A DNA stretch of 64,000 bases, taken from assembly GCF_040838345.1 (NCBI RefSeq), contig NZ_JBAKFF010000001.1, positions 1,798,001 to 1,862,000 on the forward strand, in the 5' to 3' direction. This document shows positions 24,107-33,949 of this stretch, piece by piece (the first letter of the stretch is position 1; each line of letters opens with the position of its first letter). Made by a program: the position numbers and the translations under genes. Origin of the DNA: Spiribacter sp. 1M189. Lineage in GTDB: Bacteria > Pseudomonadota > Gammaproteobacteria > Nitrococcales > Nitrococcaceae. The notes beneath the pieces are model-generated. The model saw nothing but the letters and a program-made list of their open reading frames with translations, ran no database searches and had not been told where the DNA came from.

Positions 24107-25398
24107 AGATCGTCATGATGACCAACACCTACCTGCCCCACGTGGGCGGAGTGGCCCGTTCGGTGTCCGCCTTTACCGAGGGTTACCGTGATCAGGGTCA
24201 TCGGGTGCTCGTTGTGGCGCCGGTCTTTCCGGACATGCCCGTGGACGAACCCGACGTGGTGCGCATTCCCGCCCTGCAGAATTTCAATGGCAGTGATTTC
24301 TCGGTGGTTCTGCCGGTACCCGGTCGGCTTGATGAAGCCCTGGATGCCTTCGAGCCCGACATCATTCACGCCCATCATCCCTTTCTGATCGGCTCCACCG
24401 CCATGCGGGTGGCCACCGAGCGGCGCTGCCCGCTGATCTTTACCCACCACACCATGTACGAGGCCTACACCCACTACGTGCCGGGGGACTCGCCGGCCCT
24501 CAAGCGCTTCGTGGTCGAGCTCTCCACCAGCTATGCCAACAGCGCCGATCGGGTCATCGCGCCAAGCGACAGCATTGCCGAGGTGCTTCGTGCGCGGGGC
24601 GTCGAGTCACCGGTGGAGGTGGTCCCCACGGGCATCGACCGCGACGCCTTTGCGGCCGGTAATGGCGAGGCCTTCCGCGAGCGTGCCGGTATCGACGCAG
24701 GGGCCCGAGTGATTGGCCATGTCGGTCGGCTCGCCGAGGAGAAGAACCTCGACTATCTGGGCGCGGCCATGGTCAAGGCCGCCATCCAGGATGCGAACAT
24801 CCATTGCCTGGTCGTGGGCGAGGGGCCTGCCGGCGAGGGGCTGGAGGCGCGGTTTGCCGAGGCCGGCATCGCCGGGCGCCTCCATCGCCCGGGAGCCCTT
24901 GCCCTGCCGGGGCTTGCCGATGCCTATGACGCCATGGATGTCTTTGCCTTCGCTTCCCACACCGAAACGCAGGGGCTGGTACTCGCCGAGGCCATGGCGG
25001 CCGGCGTGCCCGTGGTCGCCCTCGACGCACCGGGAGCGCGGGAAGTCGTCAACGCCCAGAATGGGCGCTTGCTGCCCGCTGACTCGGATACCGGAGCCTT
25101 TGCCGATCGGCTGCAGAGTCTGCTGGCCATCGAGGGGTCGGCGCGCTCGCGGATGCAGGCATCGCTGGCGCAGACCGCGGATGCCTATTCGATCACCCGC
25201 TGCGCGAATGGGGCGCTTGATCTCTATCGCCGGAGCCTGGCGGACACCGAGGATCGCGGGCACTCCCGCGATGACGCCCGCGAGGCCTGGCATGGCAGCC
25301 TGCGACGCGTGCAGGCGGAATGGTCTGTGATCCGGGGCATGGCCCGGGCCGCCGGTCGGGCGCTCACTGGTGAGGGCGAGCCGGATCGCGGCGGCTGA
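24103..25398 (+). CDS. GT4-family glycosyltransferase
   Basis: A 431-aa GT-B enzyme. N-terminal [19 protein letters not shown] is the acceptor-domain Gly loop, HAHHPFLIG follows, and the donor domain has [15 protein letters not shown] and the E-x7-E motif [20 protein letters not shown]. The nearest named relatives by motif are diacylglycerol glucosyl- or mannosyltransferases (MgtA/AlMGS-like), so a glycolipid product is possible. It is translationally coupled to the preceding glycosidase-like gene. Confidence 0.88.
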   Translation: MKIVMMTNTYLPHVGGVARSVSAFTEGYRDQGHRVLVVAPVFPDMPVDEPDVVRIPALQNFNGSDFSVVLPVPGRLDEALDAFEPDIIHAHHPFLIGSTAMRVATERRCPLIFTHHTMYEAYTHYVPGDSPALKRFVVELSTSYANSADRVIAPSDSIAEVLRARGVESPVEVVPTGIDRDAFAAGNGEAFRERAGIDAGARVIGHVGRLAEEKNLDYLGAAMVKAAIQDANIHCLVVGEGPAGEGLEARFAEAGIAGRLHRPGALALPGLADAYDAMDVFAFASHTETQGLVLAEAMAAGVPVVALDAPGAREVVNAQNGRLLPADSDTGAFADRLQSLLAIEGSARSRMQASLAQTADAYSITRCANGALDLYRRSLADTEDRGHSRDDAREAWHGSLRRVQAEWSVIRGMARAAGRALTGEGEPDRGG

Positions 25399-25454
25399 AC
25401 CTCTGCATGCAAGGTTTGTCTTCCCTCTCACGCTCGATCACAAAGGAGAATGTC

Positions 25455-26063
25455 ATGAGCCGAATACTCGTTCTGTACTACAGCACCTGGGGGCACGTGG
25501 AGACCATGGCCGAGGCGGTCGCCGACGGTGCGCGCGGCGTCGACGGCGTGGAAGTGGACATCAAGCGGGTCCCTGAGCTCATGCCGGATGATGTCGCCCG
25601 GGAGGCCGGTGCCAAGCTTGATCAGGCCGCACCGGTGGCCGAGCCCGCCGAGCTCGCCGACTACGACGGCATCATCTTTGGCACGCCCACCCGGTTCGGC
25701 AACATGGCCGCCCAGATGCGCAACTTCCTCGACCAGACCGGTGGGCTCTGGGCCAGTGGCAAGCTGATTGGCAAGGTGGGCAGCGTTTTCGCCAGCACGG
25801 GCAGTCAGCATGGCGGCCAGGAGACTACCCTCACCTCTTTTCAGACAACCCTGTTCCACCACGGCATGGTGGTGGTCGGCGTGCCCTACTCCTGCAAGGC
25901 GCTGACGCGCATGGACGAGGTCACCGGCGGTACGCCCTATGGCGCGACCACGCTCTCGGATGGCGATGGCAGCCGCCAGCCCAGCGCCAACGAGCTGGAA
26001 ATCGCCCGTTTCCAGGGCCGTCATGTGGCTGAAATCACCGCCAGGCTGGCGGGCGGGGAGTAG
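25455..26063 (+). CDS. wrbA: NAD(P)H:quinone oxidoreductase WrbA
   Basis: A flavodoxin-like FMN enzyme that reduces quinones by two electrons. The 202-aa protein has the FMN loop [39 protein letters not shown] and [12 protein letters not shown], all WrbA hallmarks. AAAGGAGA at 25442-25449 supports the ATG at 25455. The next gene, five bases later, encodes a glutathionyl-hydroquinone reductase, so the pair likely handles quinone stress. Confidence 0.96.
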   Translation: MSRILVLYYSTWGHVETMAEAVADGARGVDGVEVDIKRVPELMPDDVAREAGAKLDQAAPVAEPAELADYDGIIFGTPTRFGNMAAQMRNFLDQTGGLWASGKLIGKVGSVFASTGSQHGGQETTLTSFQTTLFHHGMVVVGVPYSCKALTRMDEVTGGTPYGATTLSDGDGSRQPSANELEIARFQGRHVAEITARLAGGE

Positions 26064-26067
26064 CGCC

Positions 26068-27027
26068 GTGGGATTGCTGGTTGATGGTGTCTGGCATGAC
26101 CAGTGGTACGACACCGAATCCACCGGGGGGCGCTTCGAGCGCCCCGATACGGTTTTCCGGAACTGGATCGACCCGGATGGCGATCATCCGCCGGCCTCCG
26201 GGCGATACCACCTCTACGTGTCCCTGGCATGCCCCTGGGCTCACCGGACATTGATCGTCCGGCGGCTCAAGGGTCTGGAGCCCCATATCGGCGTCTCGGT
26301 GGTGCATCCCTACATGGGCAGCGGTGGCTGGCATTTCGACGGCCGCTATCCGGGCGCGACCGAGGATGCGCTGTTCGGCTTCAATTACCTGCACGAGCTC
26401 TACCAGAAGGCCGATCCGCACTACACAGGCCGGGTGACCGTGCCCGCGCTGTGGGATCGTGAGCGGGAGACGCTGGTCAGTAACGAGTCCGCCGATCTGG
26501 TGCGCATGTTCAATCGCGCTTTCGACAGCCTGCCGGGCGTAAAGACCGGGCTTGACCTCTATCCTGCAGACAAAGTGACGGACATCGACGCGCTCAACGA
26601 GCGGATCTATCACGCGGTCAACAACGGTGTTTACAAGGCGGGTTTCGCCACGGCGCAGGGTGCCTACGAGGAGGCGGTCACCGAGCTCTTCGCCGCGCTT
26701 GACGAGCTCGAGGCAGTCCTCGGCGAGCGGCGATATCTGACAGGAGCAGGCATAACCGAGGCCGACTGGCGGCTGTTCACCACGCTGGTGCGGTTCGACG
26801 CGGTGTATGTGGGGCATTTCAAGTGCAACCTGCGGCGTATCGACGACTATCCTCACCTCTCCGGTTACCTGCGCGATCTCTACCAGCAGCCCGGGGTCGC
26901 CGACACCGTCAGTCTCGATCACATCAAGCGGCACTATTACACGAGCCATCCGATGATCAATCCCACCGGGGTCATTCCCGTTGGGCCACTCCTCGACCTC
27001 GATGCGCCGCATGCTCGGGGTGCGTGA
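26068..27027 (+). CDS. glutathionyl-hydroquinone reductase (YqjG/Ecm4 type, Xi-class GST)
   Basis: Removes glutathione from glutathionyl-hydroquinones. The 319-aa protein has the catalytic Cys in [16 protein letters not shown], then [20 protein letters not shown], and the family-specific C-terminus [20 protein letters not shown]. The GTG start at 26068 is preceded by GGGGAG at 26055-26060; the longer open frame to 25939 overlaps wrbA and is rejected. It is coupled to wrbA (4-bp gap). Confidence 0.94.
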   Translation: MGLLVDGVWHDQWYDTESTGGRFERPDTVFRNWIDPDGDHPPASGRYHLYVSLACPWAHRTLIVRRLKGLEPHIGVSVVHPYMGSGGWHFDGRYPGATEDALFGFNYLHELYQKADPHYTGRVTVPALWDRERETLVSNESADLVRMFNRAFDSLPGVKTGLDLYPADKVTDIDALNERIYHAVNNGVYKAGFATAQGAYEEAVTELFAALDELEAVLGERRYLTGAGITEADWRLFTTLVRFDAVYVGHFKCNLRRIDDYPHLSGYLRDLYQQPGVADTVSLDHIKRHYYTSHPMINPTGVIPVGPLLDLDAPHARGA

Positions 27028-27040
27028 TATCGTTATAGGG

Positions 27041-27694
27041 ATGACGCACGAAGCCGCCCGCACCACTGAACGATCCAAGGCCCGTGAGACCGGACAGGCC
27101 CGCCTGCCAACGCGTTGGGGCGAGTTCCGCATTCATGGTTTCGAGGCCGCCAATGGCAGTGAGCATGTCGCCCTGGTGATGGGCGACCCGGCCGGGTCGA
27201 GTGCGCCGCTCGTCCGCGTCCATTCCGAATGCCTGACCGGTGATGCGCTTTTCAGTCAGCGCTGCGACTGCGGGCCGCAGCTTGAGGCGGCCATGCGCCG
27301 CATCGGCGAGGCCGGCGAGGGCATCATCATCTATCTTCGGCAGGAAGGCCGGGGCATCGGTCTGCTCAACAAGATCCGCGCCTACGGCGTGCAGGACCGG
27401 GAAGGGGCGGATACGGTCGAGGCCAATGAGGCGCTGGGCTTCGCCCCGGATGCCCGCGACTACGGCGTCGCGGCGGCCATGCTCGAGTCGCTGGGCGTTG
27501 AACGCCTGCGTCTGATGACGAACAATCCCGGTAAGGTGGCCGGCCTCGAGTCCGCGGGGGTCGTCGTGGTCGAGCGTTTGCCCATCCTGGCCGGCCGTAA
27601 TCCGCATAATCATGCCTATCTCGAGACCAAGGCCGCGAAGTTCGGGCACCACTTCGACGAGTCGACGGATCCGCCCTCTTCCGGCGGGAATTGA
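27041..27694 (+). CDS. ribA: GTP cyclohydrolase II
   Basis: First enzyme of riboflavin synthesis, converting GTP to a diaminopyrimidine. The 217-aa protein has the zinc site in [20 protein letters not shown], the [17 protein letters not shown] motif and [13 protein letters not shown]. The ATG at 27041 was chosen because the family N-terminus begins here; earlier in-frame starts overlap the upstream gene. Flavin supply may support WrbA, but this is only an inference from position. Confidence 0.95.
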   Translation: MTHEAARTTERSKARETGQARLPTRWGEFRIHGFEAANGSEHVALVMGDPAGSSAPLVRVHSECLTGDALFSQRCDCGPQLEAAMRRIGEAGEGIIIYLRQEGRGIGLLNKIRAYGVQDREGADTVEANEALGFAPDARDYGVAAAMLESLGVERLRLMTNNPGKVAGLESAGVVVVERLPILAGRNPHNHAYLETKAAKFGHHFDESTDPPSSGGN

Positions 27695-27782
27695 TCTGCG
27701 TCACAAACGCAGCGGCGCCCGCGCTGTCGATTACCTGTAGCATTTCGGTTCGCGTTATGGAGGCCGCCCGAGTGGAGGCGTC

Positions 27783-28904
27783 GTGAATCTTAAATCCTAT
27801 TTGATCGCCCTCGCTGTGGCGCTGGTCCTGGCCGCGTGGATGCTCAGTGGCCAGCTCGGGACTGACCAGTCCGTCTCGCAGACCGCGCCGGCCTCCAGCG
27901 GGGCGGCGATTATGGACGTGCAGGTGGCGAGCTTCCAGGCGAGCCAGGTGCAGCGGTATCTGGAAAACCAGGGCGAGACACGCGCCGATCAGGATGTCGA
28001 CCTGCGGGCCGAGACCGATGGTCAGGTCGCCGAGGTGCTTGTCCAGGAGGGCAGCACGGTGGCCGCCGGCGATACGCTGGTGCGACTCGCCATGGGTGAT
28101 CGTGACGCCCGCCGTGAGGAGGCTCGGGCCCGGGTGGCCCAGCGCGAGGCCGATTTCGAGGCGGCCCAGCGTCTTCAGGGCAACGGTTTTCAGTCGGACA
28201 TCGCCGTGCAGGAGGCCCGGGCCGCATTGCACTCCGCGCGGGCCCGTCTGGCTGAGATCGAGAAGGAGATCCGCGATACCCGCATTGCATCGCCGATCGC
28301 CGGAGAGGTGGAGTCGCGGCCGGTGCAGGTGGGTGATTACCTGCGCGCAGGGGAGTCGGTCGCCCGGCTGGTCGATACCGATCCGCTGATCGCGGTTGCA
28401 CAGGTCGCTCAGCAGGATATCCGCAAGGTGGAGACAGGGCGCGAGGCGCAGATCTCGCTGGCCACCGGCGATGAACTGAGCGGCGAGATCACCTATATCA
28501 GTAATGCCGCGCAGAGTGGCTCGCGGACCTTCCGCGTCGAGGTCCGTGCCCCCAACCCCGATCGATTACCCGCCGGCGTCAGCGCCACGATCCGCATTCC
28601 GCTCGATCCGGTCAAGGCCCATTTCCTCAGTCCGGCCTGGCTGTCGCTGGAGGCCACCGGCGAGGTGGGCGTCAAGACGGTGGATAGCGAGAACCGCGTG
28701 ACCTTCCGGCCGGTGGATATCGTTCGGGCTGAGCGCGATGGCGTGTGGGTGAGCGGGCTGCCGGATCAGATCCGGCTGATTACGGTGGGCCAGGGCTTCG
28801 TTCGTGCCGGTGAGACGGTCAATCCGGTGGAGGCAGGCAGTACGCCGGGTCTCGCCACCGAACCGCCCGGGGGTGGCGGTATGCCAGCCATCAGCGGGGG
28901 CTGA
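27783..28904 (+). CDS. RND efflux periplasmic adaptor
   Basis: A 373-aa membrane-fusion protein with an N-terminal anchor (residues 4-22), lipoyl half-motifs (DVDLRAETDGQVAEVLVQEG), a short helical hairpin, RIASPIAGEVESRPVQVGDY-like second half, and a barrel domain. The GTG start at 27783 follows GGAGGCG. It is the first gene of a two-gene pump operon, 5 bp from the transporter. Confidence 0.92.
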   Translation: MNLKSYLIALAVALVLAAWMLSGQLGTDQSVSQTAPASSGAAIMDVQVASFQASQVQRYLENQGETRADQDVDLRAETDGQVAEVLVQEGSTVAAGDTLVRLAMGDRDARREEARARVAQREADFEAAQRLQGNGFQSDIAVQEARAALHSARARLAEIEKEIRDTRIASPIAGEVESRPVQVGDYLRAGESVARLVDTDPLIAVAQVAQQDIRKVETGREAQISLATGDELSGEITYISNAAQSGSRTFRVEVRAPNPDRLPAGVSATIRIPLDPVKAHFLSPAWLSLEATGEVGVKTVDSENRVTFRPVDIVRAERDGVWVSGLPDQIRLITVGQGFVRAGETVNPVEAGSTPGLATEPPGGGGMPAISGG

Positions 28905-28909
28905 CCGAT

Positions 28910-31900
28910 ATGCGCGCGCTGATCAACGCCGCGTTCAGCCGCAGCCGGTCAGTGACGCTGATCCTGCTGCTGGTGATCGGCATGGGCGTCATCGCCTACC
29001 AGAACATCCCCAAGGAGGCCGAGCCCGACGTCAATATCCCGGTCATCTACGTCTCCATGGCCTATGAGGGCATCTCGCCGGAGGATGCGGAACGCCTGCT
29101 GGTGCGCCCCATGGAGCGCGAGCTCTCCAGCATCGAGGGCATCAACGAAATCAAGGGCACGGCGACCGAGGGCTTCGCCTCGGTGCTGCTGGAGTTCGAC
29201 GCCGGTTTCGATGCCGACCGCGCGCTTGATGATGTCCGCGAGGGCGTGGATATCGCCCGCTCCGAGCTGCCCCAGGGAGCCGAAGAACCCCGTGTCAACG
29301 AGGTCAATGTCGCGCTCTTTCCCGTGCTGACGGTCGCTTTGTCCGGACCTGTGCCGGAGCGGGCCCTGATCAATGCGGCGGAGGACCTGCAGGATCGGAT
29401 CGAATCCCTGCCCGGTGTGCTGGAGGCTGATATCGGCGGCAATCGCGAGGAGCTGCTCGAGGTGGCGGTGGATGACCGGGTCATGCAGACCTACGACGTC
29501 TCCTACGCCGATCTCTTCAACCTGGTCAGCCGCAACAATCGCCTGATCGCCGCGGGTGCCCTGGACACGGGCGCCGGGCGTCTGTCCATCAAGGTCCCGG
29601 GTGTGATCGAGAACATGGACGACGTCCTCAGTCTGCCGGTGAAGGTCGCTGAGGATCGCGTGGTGACCTTCCAGGATGTGGCCAGCGTCCGGCGGACGTT
29701 CAAGGACCCGGATGAATTCGCCCGCATCAACGGCGAACCGGCGATCACGCTGGAGGTCTCCAAGCGCGTCGGCGCCAACATCATCGAGGTCAATGACCAG
29801 GTCCAGGGCATTGTTGAAGGCATGCGGGCGGACTGGCCCGAGGCCATGGAAGTGACCTACCTCCAGGATCGCTCGGAGGATATCCGCACCATGCTGCGGG
29901 ACCTCCAGAACAATGTCCTCACCGCGGTGGTGCTCGTCATGATCGTGGTGGTGGCGGCCATGGGCTGGCGCCCGGCACTGCTGGTGGGCCTGGCGATTCC
30001 GGGGGCCTTTCTGGCCGGCATCCTTGCCGTGTACGCCATGGGCTACACCATGAACATCGTGGTGTTGTTCAGTCTCATCCTGGTGGTGGGCATGCTAGTG
30101 GATGCCGCCATCGTCGTGGTGGAGCTGGCCGAGCGGCGCATGACCGAGGGCTGGTCGGCGCTGGAGGCCTATCGCTACGGCGCCCAGCGCATGAGCTGGC
30201 CGATCATTGCTGCCACCGTGACCACCCTCGCGGTGTTCGTGCCGCTGTTGTTCTGGGGCGGGCTCGTTGGCCAGTTCATGAAGTATCTGCCCATTACGGT
30301 GATTGTCACGCTCGCCGCCTCGCTGGCCATGGCGCTTATCTTCATCCCGGTGCTTGGCGGATGGTTTGCCCGCAGCGAGACCACCCAGGGTAGCCATCAC
30401 CGCCGTATTCGCATCGCCGAGAGCGGTGATCTCGGCGAGCTGGATGGCTTCAGCGGTGGCTATGTCCGCTTTCTGCGGCGCGCGTTGCGCATGCCGGGGA
30501 CGGTCCTGCTGCTCATGCTGGCGGTGGTGGTGGCCACCTACATTGCCTATGGACGCTTTGGCGTGGGCGTGGAGTTCTTCCCGTCCACCGAACCGGACTA
30601 TGCGCGCATCCAGGTACAGGCCCGCGGCGATCTCTCCGTTCACGAGAAGGATGAACTGGTACGGGCGGTGGAATCGCGGCTCGCCGGCTTCGATGAGGTC
30701 GGTTACGCCTATGCGCGGACCTTCGCCGATCCCACCCGCACCGGCGGCCAGTCCCTGGCCCGCGATGCCATTGGCGTCGTGCAGCTCGATTTTGTCGACT
30801 GGACGCAGCGCCGGCCCGCCGCGGAGATCATCGAGGATATCCGTGCGGCCGTGGCGGATATTCCGGGGATTCGGGTGCAGATCACCGAGCAGCAGCAGGG
30901 ACCGGGCCAGGCCAAGCCGGTGGAGCTGCAGGTGGCGGGTCTCCCGGGGCGGCTTGAGGCGGGCGTCGAGGCCCTGCGGACCCGTATGAACGAGCTCGGT
31001 GGCTTCGCCGATGTGGAGGATAACCGGCCGCTCCCCGGCATCGAGTGGTCACTGCGTGTGGACCGGGAAAAGGCGGCACGCTACGGCGCCGATGTCCAGC
31101 TGGTGGGTAACGCCGTGCAGCTGGTGACCAACGGCGTCCAGATCGCGGATTACCGGCCGGATGACGCCGATGACGAGGTCGACATCCGGGTGCGCTTTCC
31201 GGTGGAGGACCGCAGCCTCGACAGCCTCGGGCAGCTGCGGGTGCCGACGCGATATGGCCAGGTGCCGATCAGCAACTTCGCGGCGTTTGTCCCGGCTGCC
31301 AAGACCGGCACCCTGGAGCGCATCAACGGCGAGCGGGTGCTGACCATTAATGCCGATGTTGAGGCGGGGCGCCTGGTGGATGAGCGGATCCAGGCCTTGC
31401 GGGCATCCCTCGCGGAAAACCCGTTGCCCGATGGCGTGATGGTTCAGTTCAAGGGCGAGGATGAGGATCAGCGCGAGGCCCAGTCCTTCCTGTCCACCGC
31501 GTTCGTGGTGGCGATCGCCCTGATGGGCATCATTCTGGTCACACAGTTCAACAGCCTCTATCAGACGCTGCTGGTCCTCTCCGCGATCGTGCTCTCGAGT
31601 GCCGGCGTGCTCCTTGGGCTTATGCTCACCCAGCGGCCGTTCAGTATCGTGATGGGGGGCGTCGGCATGATCGCGCTGGCCGGGATTGTGGTGAACAACA
31701 ATATCGTGCTCATCGATACCTACAACGCCCTGCGCGACGAGGGCATGCCGGTCCCCGAGGCGATCCTGCGCACCGCCGCGCAGCGTCTGCGGCCGGTGCT
31801 GCTGACCTCGGTCACCACCGTGCTCGGCCTGATGCCCATGGTGCTCAAGCTCAACGTCGACCTTGTCAACCGCAGCATCGAGTTCAACGCCCCCTCCACG

Positions 31901-32050
31901 CAGTGGTGGGCGCAGCTCTCGGCCACCATTGCCGGGGGGCTGAGTTTCGCGACGGTACTCACGCTCATCCTGACACCCTGTCTGCTCATGCTGGGATACA
32001 ACGCCCGTCAGGCCATGACGCGCTGGCGGCACCGTCTCAAACCCGCCTGA
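28910..32050 (+). CDS. RND-family efflux transporter with non-canonical proton-relay residues
   Basis: A 1046-aa, twelve-segment RND transporter paired with the upstream adaptor. Sequence landmarks are IPKEAEPDVNIPVIYVSM at the N-terminus, TM4 GMLVDAAIVVVELAE and TM10 GIVVNNNIVLIDTYN. Unlike AcrB, which has two Asp in TM4 and a Lys in TM10, only one TM4 Asp remains (DA instead of DD) and the TM10 Lys is Asn. It is full length, with no frameshift. The substrate is unknown and no outer-membrane channel gene is adjacent. Confidence 0.93.
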   Translation: MRALINAAFSRSRSVTLILLLVIGMGVIAYQNIPKEAEPDVNIPVIYVSMAYEGISPEDAERLLVRPMERELSSIEGINEIKGTATEGFASVLLEFDAGFDADRALDDVREGVDIARSELPQGAEEPRVNEVNVALFPVLTVALSGPVPERALINAAEDLQDRIESLPGVLEADIGGNREELLEVAVDDRVMQTYDVSYADLFNLVSRNNRLIAAGALDTGAGRLSIKVPGVIENMDDVLSLPVKVAEDRVVTFQDVASVRRTFKDPDEFARINGEPAITLEVSKRVGANIIEVNDQVQGIVEGMRADWPEAMEVTYLQDRSEDIRTMLRDLQNNVLTAVVLVMIVVVAAMGWRPALLVGLAIPGAFLAGILAVYAMGYTMNIVVLFSLILVVGMLVDAAIVVVELAERRMTEGWSALEAYRYGAQRMSWPIIAATVTTLAVFVPLLFWGGLVGQFMKYLPITVIVTLAASLAMALIFIPVLGGWFARSETTQGSHHRRIRIAESGDLGELDGFSGGYVRFLRRALRMPGTVLLLMLAVVVATYIAYGRFGVGVEFFPSTEPDYARIQVQARGDLSVHEKDELVRAVESRLAGFDEVGYAYARTFADPTRTGGQSLARDAIGVVQLDFVDWTQRRPAAEIIEDIRAAVADIPGIRVQITEQQQGPGQAKPVELQVAGLPGRLEAGVEALRTRMNELGGFADVEDNRPLPGIEWSLRVDREKAARYGADVQLVGNAVQLVTNGVQIADYRPDDADDEVDIRVRFPVEDRSLDSLGQLRVPTRYGQVPISNFAAFVPAAKTGTLERINGERVLTINADVEAGRLVDERIQALRASLAENPLPDGVMVQFKGEDEDQREAQSFLSTAFVVAIALMGIILVTQFNSLYQTLLVLSAIVLSSAGVLLGLMLTQRPFSIVMGGVGMIALAGIVVNNNIVLIDTYNALRDEGMPVPEAILRTAAQRLRPVLLTSVTTVLGLMPMVLKLNVDLVNRSIEFNAPSTQWWAQLSATIAGGLSFATVLTLILTPCLLMLGYNARQAMTRWRHRLKPA

Positions 32051-32059
32051 GGGGGTCAT

Positions 32060-32659
32060 ATGGAGCTCTATACGTCACCTACATCGCCGTATGCACGTCT
32101 TGTGCGCATCACGCTTGCCGAGAAGCAGCTGGATGAGCGGGTGAGCTATCGCTTTGTCGATCCGTGGGCCTCGCCGCCGGAGTTGCTGGCCGTCAATCCG
32201 GCCTGCCGTGTCCCCACGCTGGTGACCACCGGCGGGCACGTCCTGACCGAGGCCAGCCTCATCGTGCTCTTCCTGGAGCGTCGCTTCCCGGAGCCGCGGC
32301 TGATTCCCCGGGACGCCGTGGAGCCGGTGCATGCGCGTCTGGGCGAGGCCCTGGGCTGCCTCGACTGTGGTGCCGGCGTGATTGCCGAGCGGCGCTATGG
32401 TGACCCCGGCACGCCACTGGCGCGCCGTCGCGCCGAGGCCCTGCATCGCGCCGTGGAGGGCGTTGCCGGGAGGGTCGCCTCGGAGCGCACCAGCGACCCC
32501 GATCTGGGCGATCTGGCTGGTGCCGTCGCCCTCGACTGGGTGACATTTCGCTTTGCCGATGAGGTGCATTGGCAGTCCCGTTTTCCAGCGGTGGCCGCCT
32601 GGTTGGAGCGGCTCCGGGAGCGGCGGTCCTTCAGCGAAACCGCGCCACCGACTCGCTGA
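32060..32659 (+). CDS. glutathione S-transferase family protein
   Basis: A 199-aa GST-fold protein. The thioredoxin-like N-domain (MELYTSPTSPYARLVRITLA) has Ser/Thr rather than Cys at the active-site turn; VPTLVTTGGHVLTEASLIVLFLE provides the cis-Pro and glutathione-binding Glu/Ala-Ser. The C-terminal helical domain follows. It lies 9 bp after the RND pump gene and 13 bp before azlC, so it could be part of a longer transcript. The substrate is unknown. Confidence 0.88.
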   Translation: MELYTSPTSPYARLVRITLAEKQLDERVSYRFVDPWASPPELLAVNPACRVPTLVTTGGHVLTEASLIVLFLERRFPEPRLIPRDAVEPVHARLGEALGCLDCGAGVIAERRYGDPGTPLARRRAEALHRAVEGVAGRVASERTSDPDLGDLAGAVALDWVTFRFADEVHWQSRFPAVAAWLERLRERRSFSETAPPTR

Positions 32660-32672
32660 GGGAGCGGTGTTG

Positions 32673-33365
32673 ATGTCGCCACGTCGTCAGGCACTGGCTG
32701 CCGGTCTGAAGGCCGTTGCTCCCATGGTGGCCGCGATCATGCCGTTCGGTATGACGGCCGGCGTGGCCGGGCTCGATGCGGGCCTGGGCCCGGCCCTGAC
32801 CATGGGCATGTCGATGATCGTCTTTGCGGGCGCGTCGCAACTCGCCAGCCTCCAGCTGATCGATGCCGGCGCTGCCGTCCCGCTGGTGGTGATCACCGCG
32901 CTTATCATCAACCTGCGCATGGTGATGTACAGCGCCCACCTCGCGCCTCATTTCCAGCATCTGCCGCCGGGTTGGCGTTCGCTGGTGGCCTATATCCTCA
33001 CCGACCAGGCCTATGCCCTGACCATCTCACGGGTCATGACGGAGGGTTCCGGCCGGTTCACCCACTGGTTCTACCTGGGGGTGGGGATACCGCTATGGGT
33101 GGTGTGGCAGTTATCCACTGCATTCGGGTACTGGGCCGGGACGGCCATGCCACCGGAATGGGAGCTCGGGTTTATTGTGCCGCTGATCTTCCTGGCCCTG
33201 CTGATGATGTCCATCAATAGCCGGCCCGGCATGATTGCCGCCGTGGTGGCCGGCAGCCTGTCGGTCCTGGGCAGCGGCCTGCCCGCTGGCCTCGGGCTGA
33301 CCCTGGCATCACTGGCGGGCATCACCGCGGGCGTTGTCTCGGAGGGGCGCCGTGGCAGCGATTGA
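32673..33365 (+). CDS. azlC: AzlC-family branched-chain amino-acid exporter subunit
   Basis: A 230-aa membrane protein typical of AzlC (FGMTAGVAGLDAGLGPALTM, VFAGASQLASLQLI, ALIINLRMVMYSAHLAPHF). With the small AzlD partner it should export branched-chain amino acids or analogues. The ATG at 32673 is preferred; in-frame GTG and TTG codons sit just upstream. Its end overlaps azlD by 14 bp. Confidence 0.92.
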   Translation: MSPRRQALAAGLKAVAPMVAAIMPFGMTAGVAGLDAGLGPALTMGMSMIVFAGASQLASLQLIDAGAAVPLVVITALIINLRMVMYSAHLAPHFQHLPPGWRSLVAYILTDQAYALTISRVMTEGSGRFTHWFYLGVGIPLWVVWQLSTAFGYWAGTAMPPEWELGFIVPLIFLALLMMSINSRPGMIAAVVAGSLSVLGSGLPAGLGLTLASLAGITAGVVSEGRRGSD

Positions 33366-33678
33366 TCCGCTCTGGTGGGTGATCGGCCTGATCGGTCTGG
33401 GAACGTTCGCCTGGCGTGGTTCGTTCCTGGTGTTTGGGCGCGGGCTGCGGATGCCCGATCTGGTTCGGCGTGCGCTCAATTATGTGCCGCCGGCGGTGTT
33501 CGCTGCACTGGTTTTGCCTGGGCTCATGCAATGGCAGGCGGATGGAACGCTGGATACGCCCCGGCTGATCGCCGGGGCGGTGGCGGGCGCTGTGGCCTGG
33601 TGGACCCGCGGGACGATTGCCACGCTGGTCGCCGGTATGGCCGTGCTATGGATTCTTCGTGCCCTGATGCCGGTCTAG
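33352..33678 (+). CDS. azlD: AzlD-family small subunit of branched-chain amino-acid exporter
   Basis: A 108-aa protein with three to four hydrophobic segments, and GTFAWRGSFLVFGRGLRMPD and ALNYVPPAVFAALVLPGLM as in AzlD. A GTG start at 33352 is preceded by GGAGGGG (33341-33347) inside azlC; the in-frame ATG at 33334 lacks such a site. The azlC overlap indicates coupling for 1:1 assembly. Confidence 0.9.
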   Translation: MAAIDPLWWVIGLIGLGTFAWRGSFLVFGRGLRMPDLVRRALNYVPPAVFAALVLPGLMQWQADGTLDTPRLIAGAVAGAVAWWTRGTIATLVAGMAVLWILRALMPV

Positions 33679-33842
33679 TGGTGACTGGGCAGGCCATGAC
33701 GGGCAGCCTGACGGTCGGCAAGCTGCGCCCGGATGCGCCGGACCATCGATTTGCAGGCGCCGGCGATATAGGCGCTGCGGATGATCTCAGCCTGGCGAAT
33801 GGCGGCATCGGTGCTCATGCTGTGGACTTCCTGAGGGCTCAT
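33675..33842 (-). CDS. small basic protein, function unknown
   Basis: A 55-aa protein (start MSPQEVHSM) with an amphipathic central helix AIRQAEIIRSAYIAGACKS and an Arg-rich tail. GGGAGG lies five bases before the ATG at 33842, strong support for translation. It resembles short 'RSP_7527-like' proteobacterial proteins only in size and composition. It overlaps the azlD stop by 4 bp on the opposite strand and is divergent from the LysR gene. Confidence 0.65.
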   Translation of the reverse strand: MSPQEVHSMSTDAAIRQAEIIRSAYIAGACKSMVRRIRAQLADRQAARHGLPSHH

Positions 33843-33848
33843 GCTGAC

Positions 33849-33873
33849 CTCCCAACAGTCTTGATGTTGGGAG
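33849..33873. promoter_or_regulatory. 9-bp perfect palindrome upstream of the small minus-strand gene
   Basis: Arms CTCCCAACA (33849-33857) and TGTTGGGAG (33865-33873) surround a 7-bp spacer. The left arm includes the ribosome-binding GGGAGG of the minus-strand small gene, so the transcript would fold into a hairpin hiding its start site. A DNA operator role is an alternative. A second imperfect repeat (GAATTGT...GTGCC at about 33871-33889 versus GGCACACAATTC at 33914-33925) lies closer to the LysR start. Confidence 0.6.
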
Positions 33874-33949
33874 AATTGTATTCTGTGCCCAGGATGAGAT
33901 AATCCGGCTAATTGGCACACAATTCATGACGTAGAGGAAAAGGTAGGCC

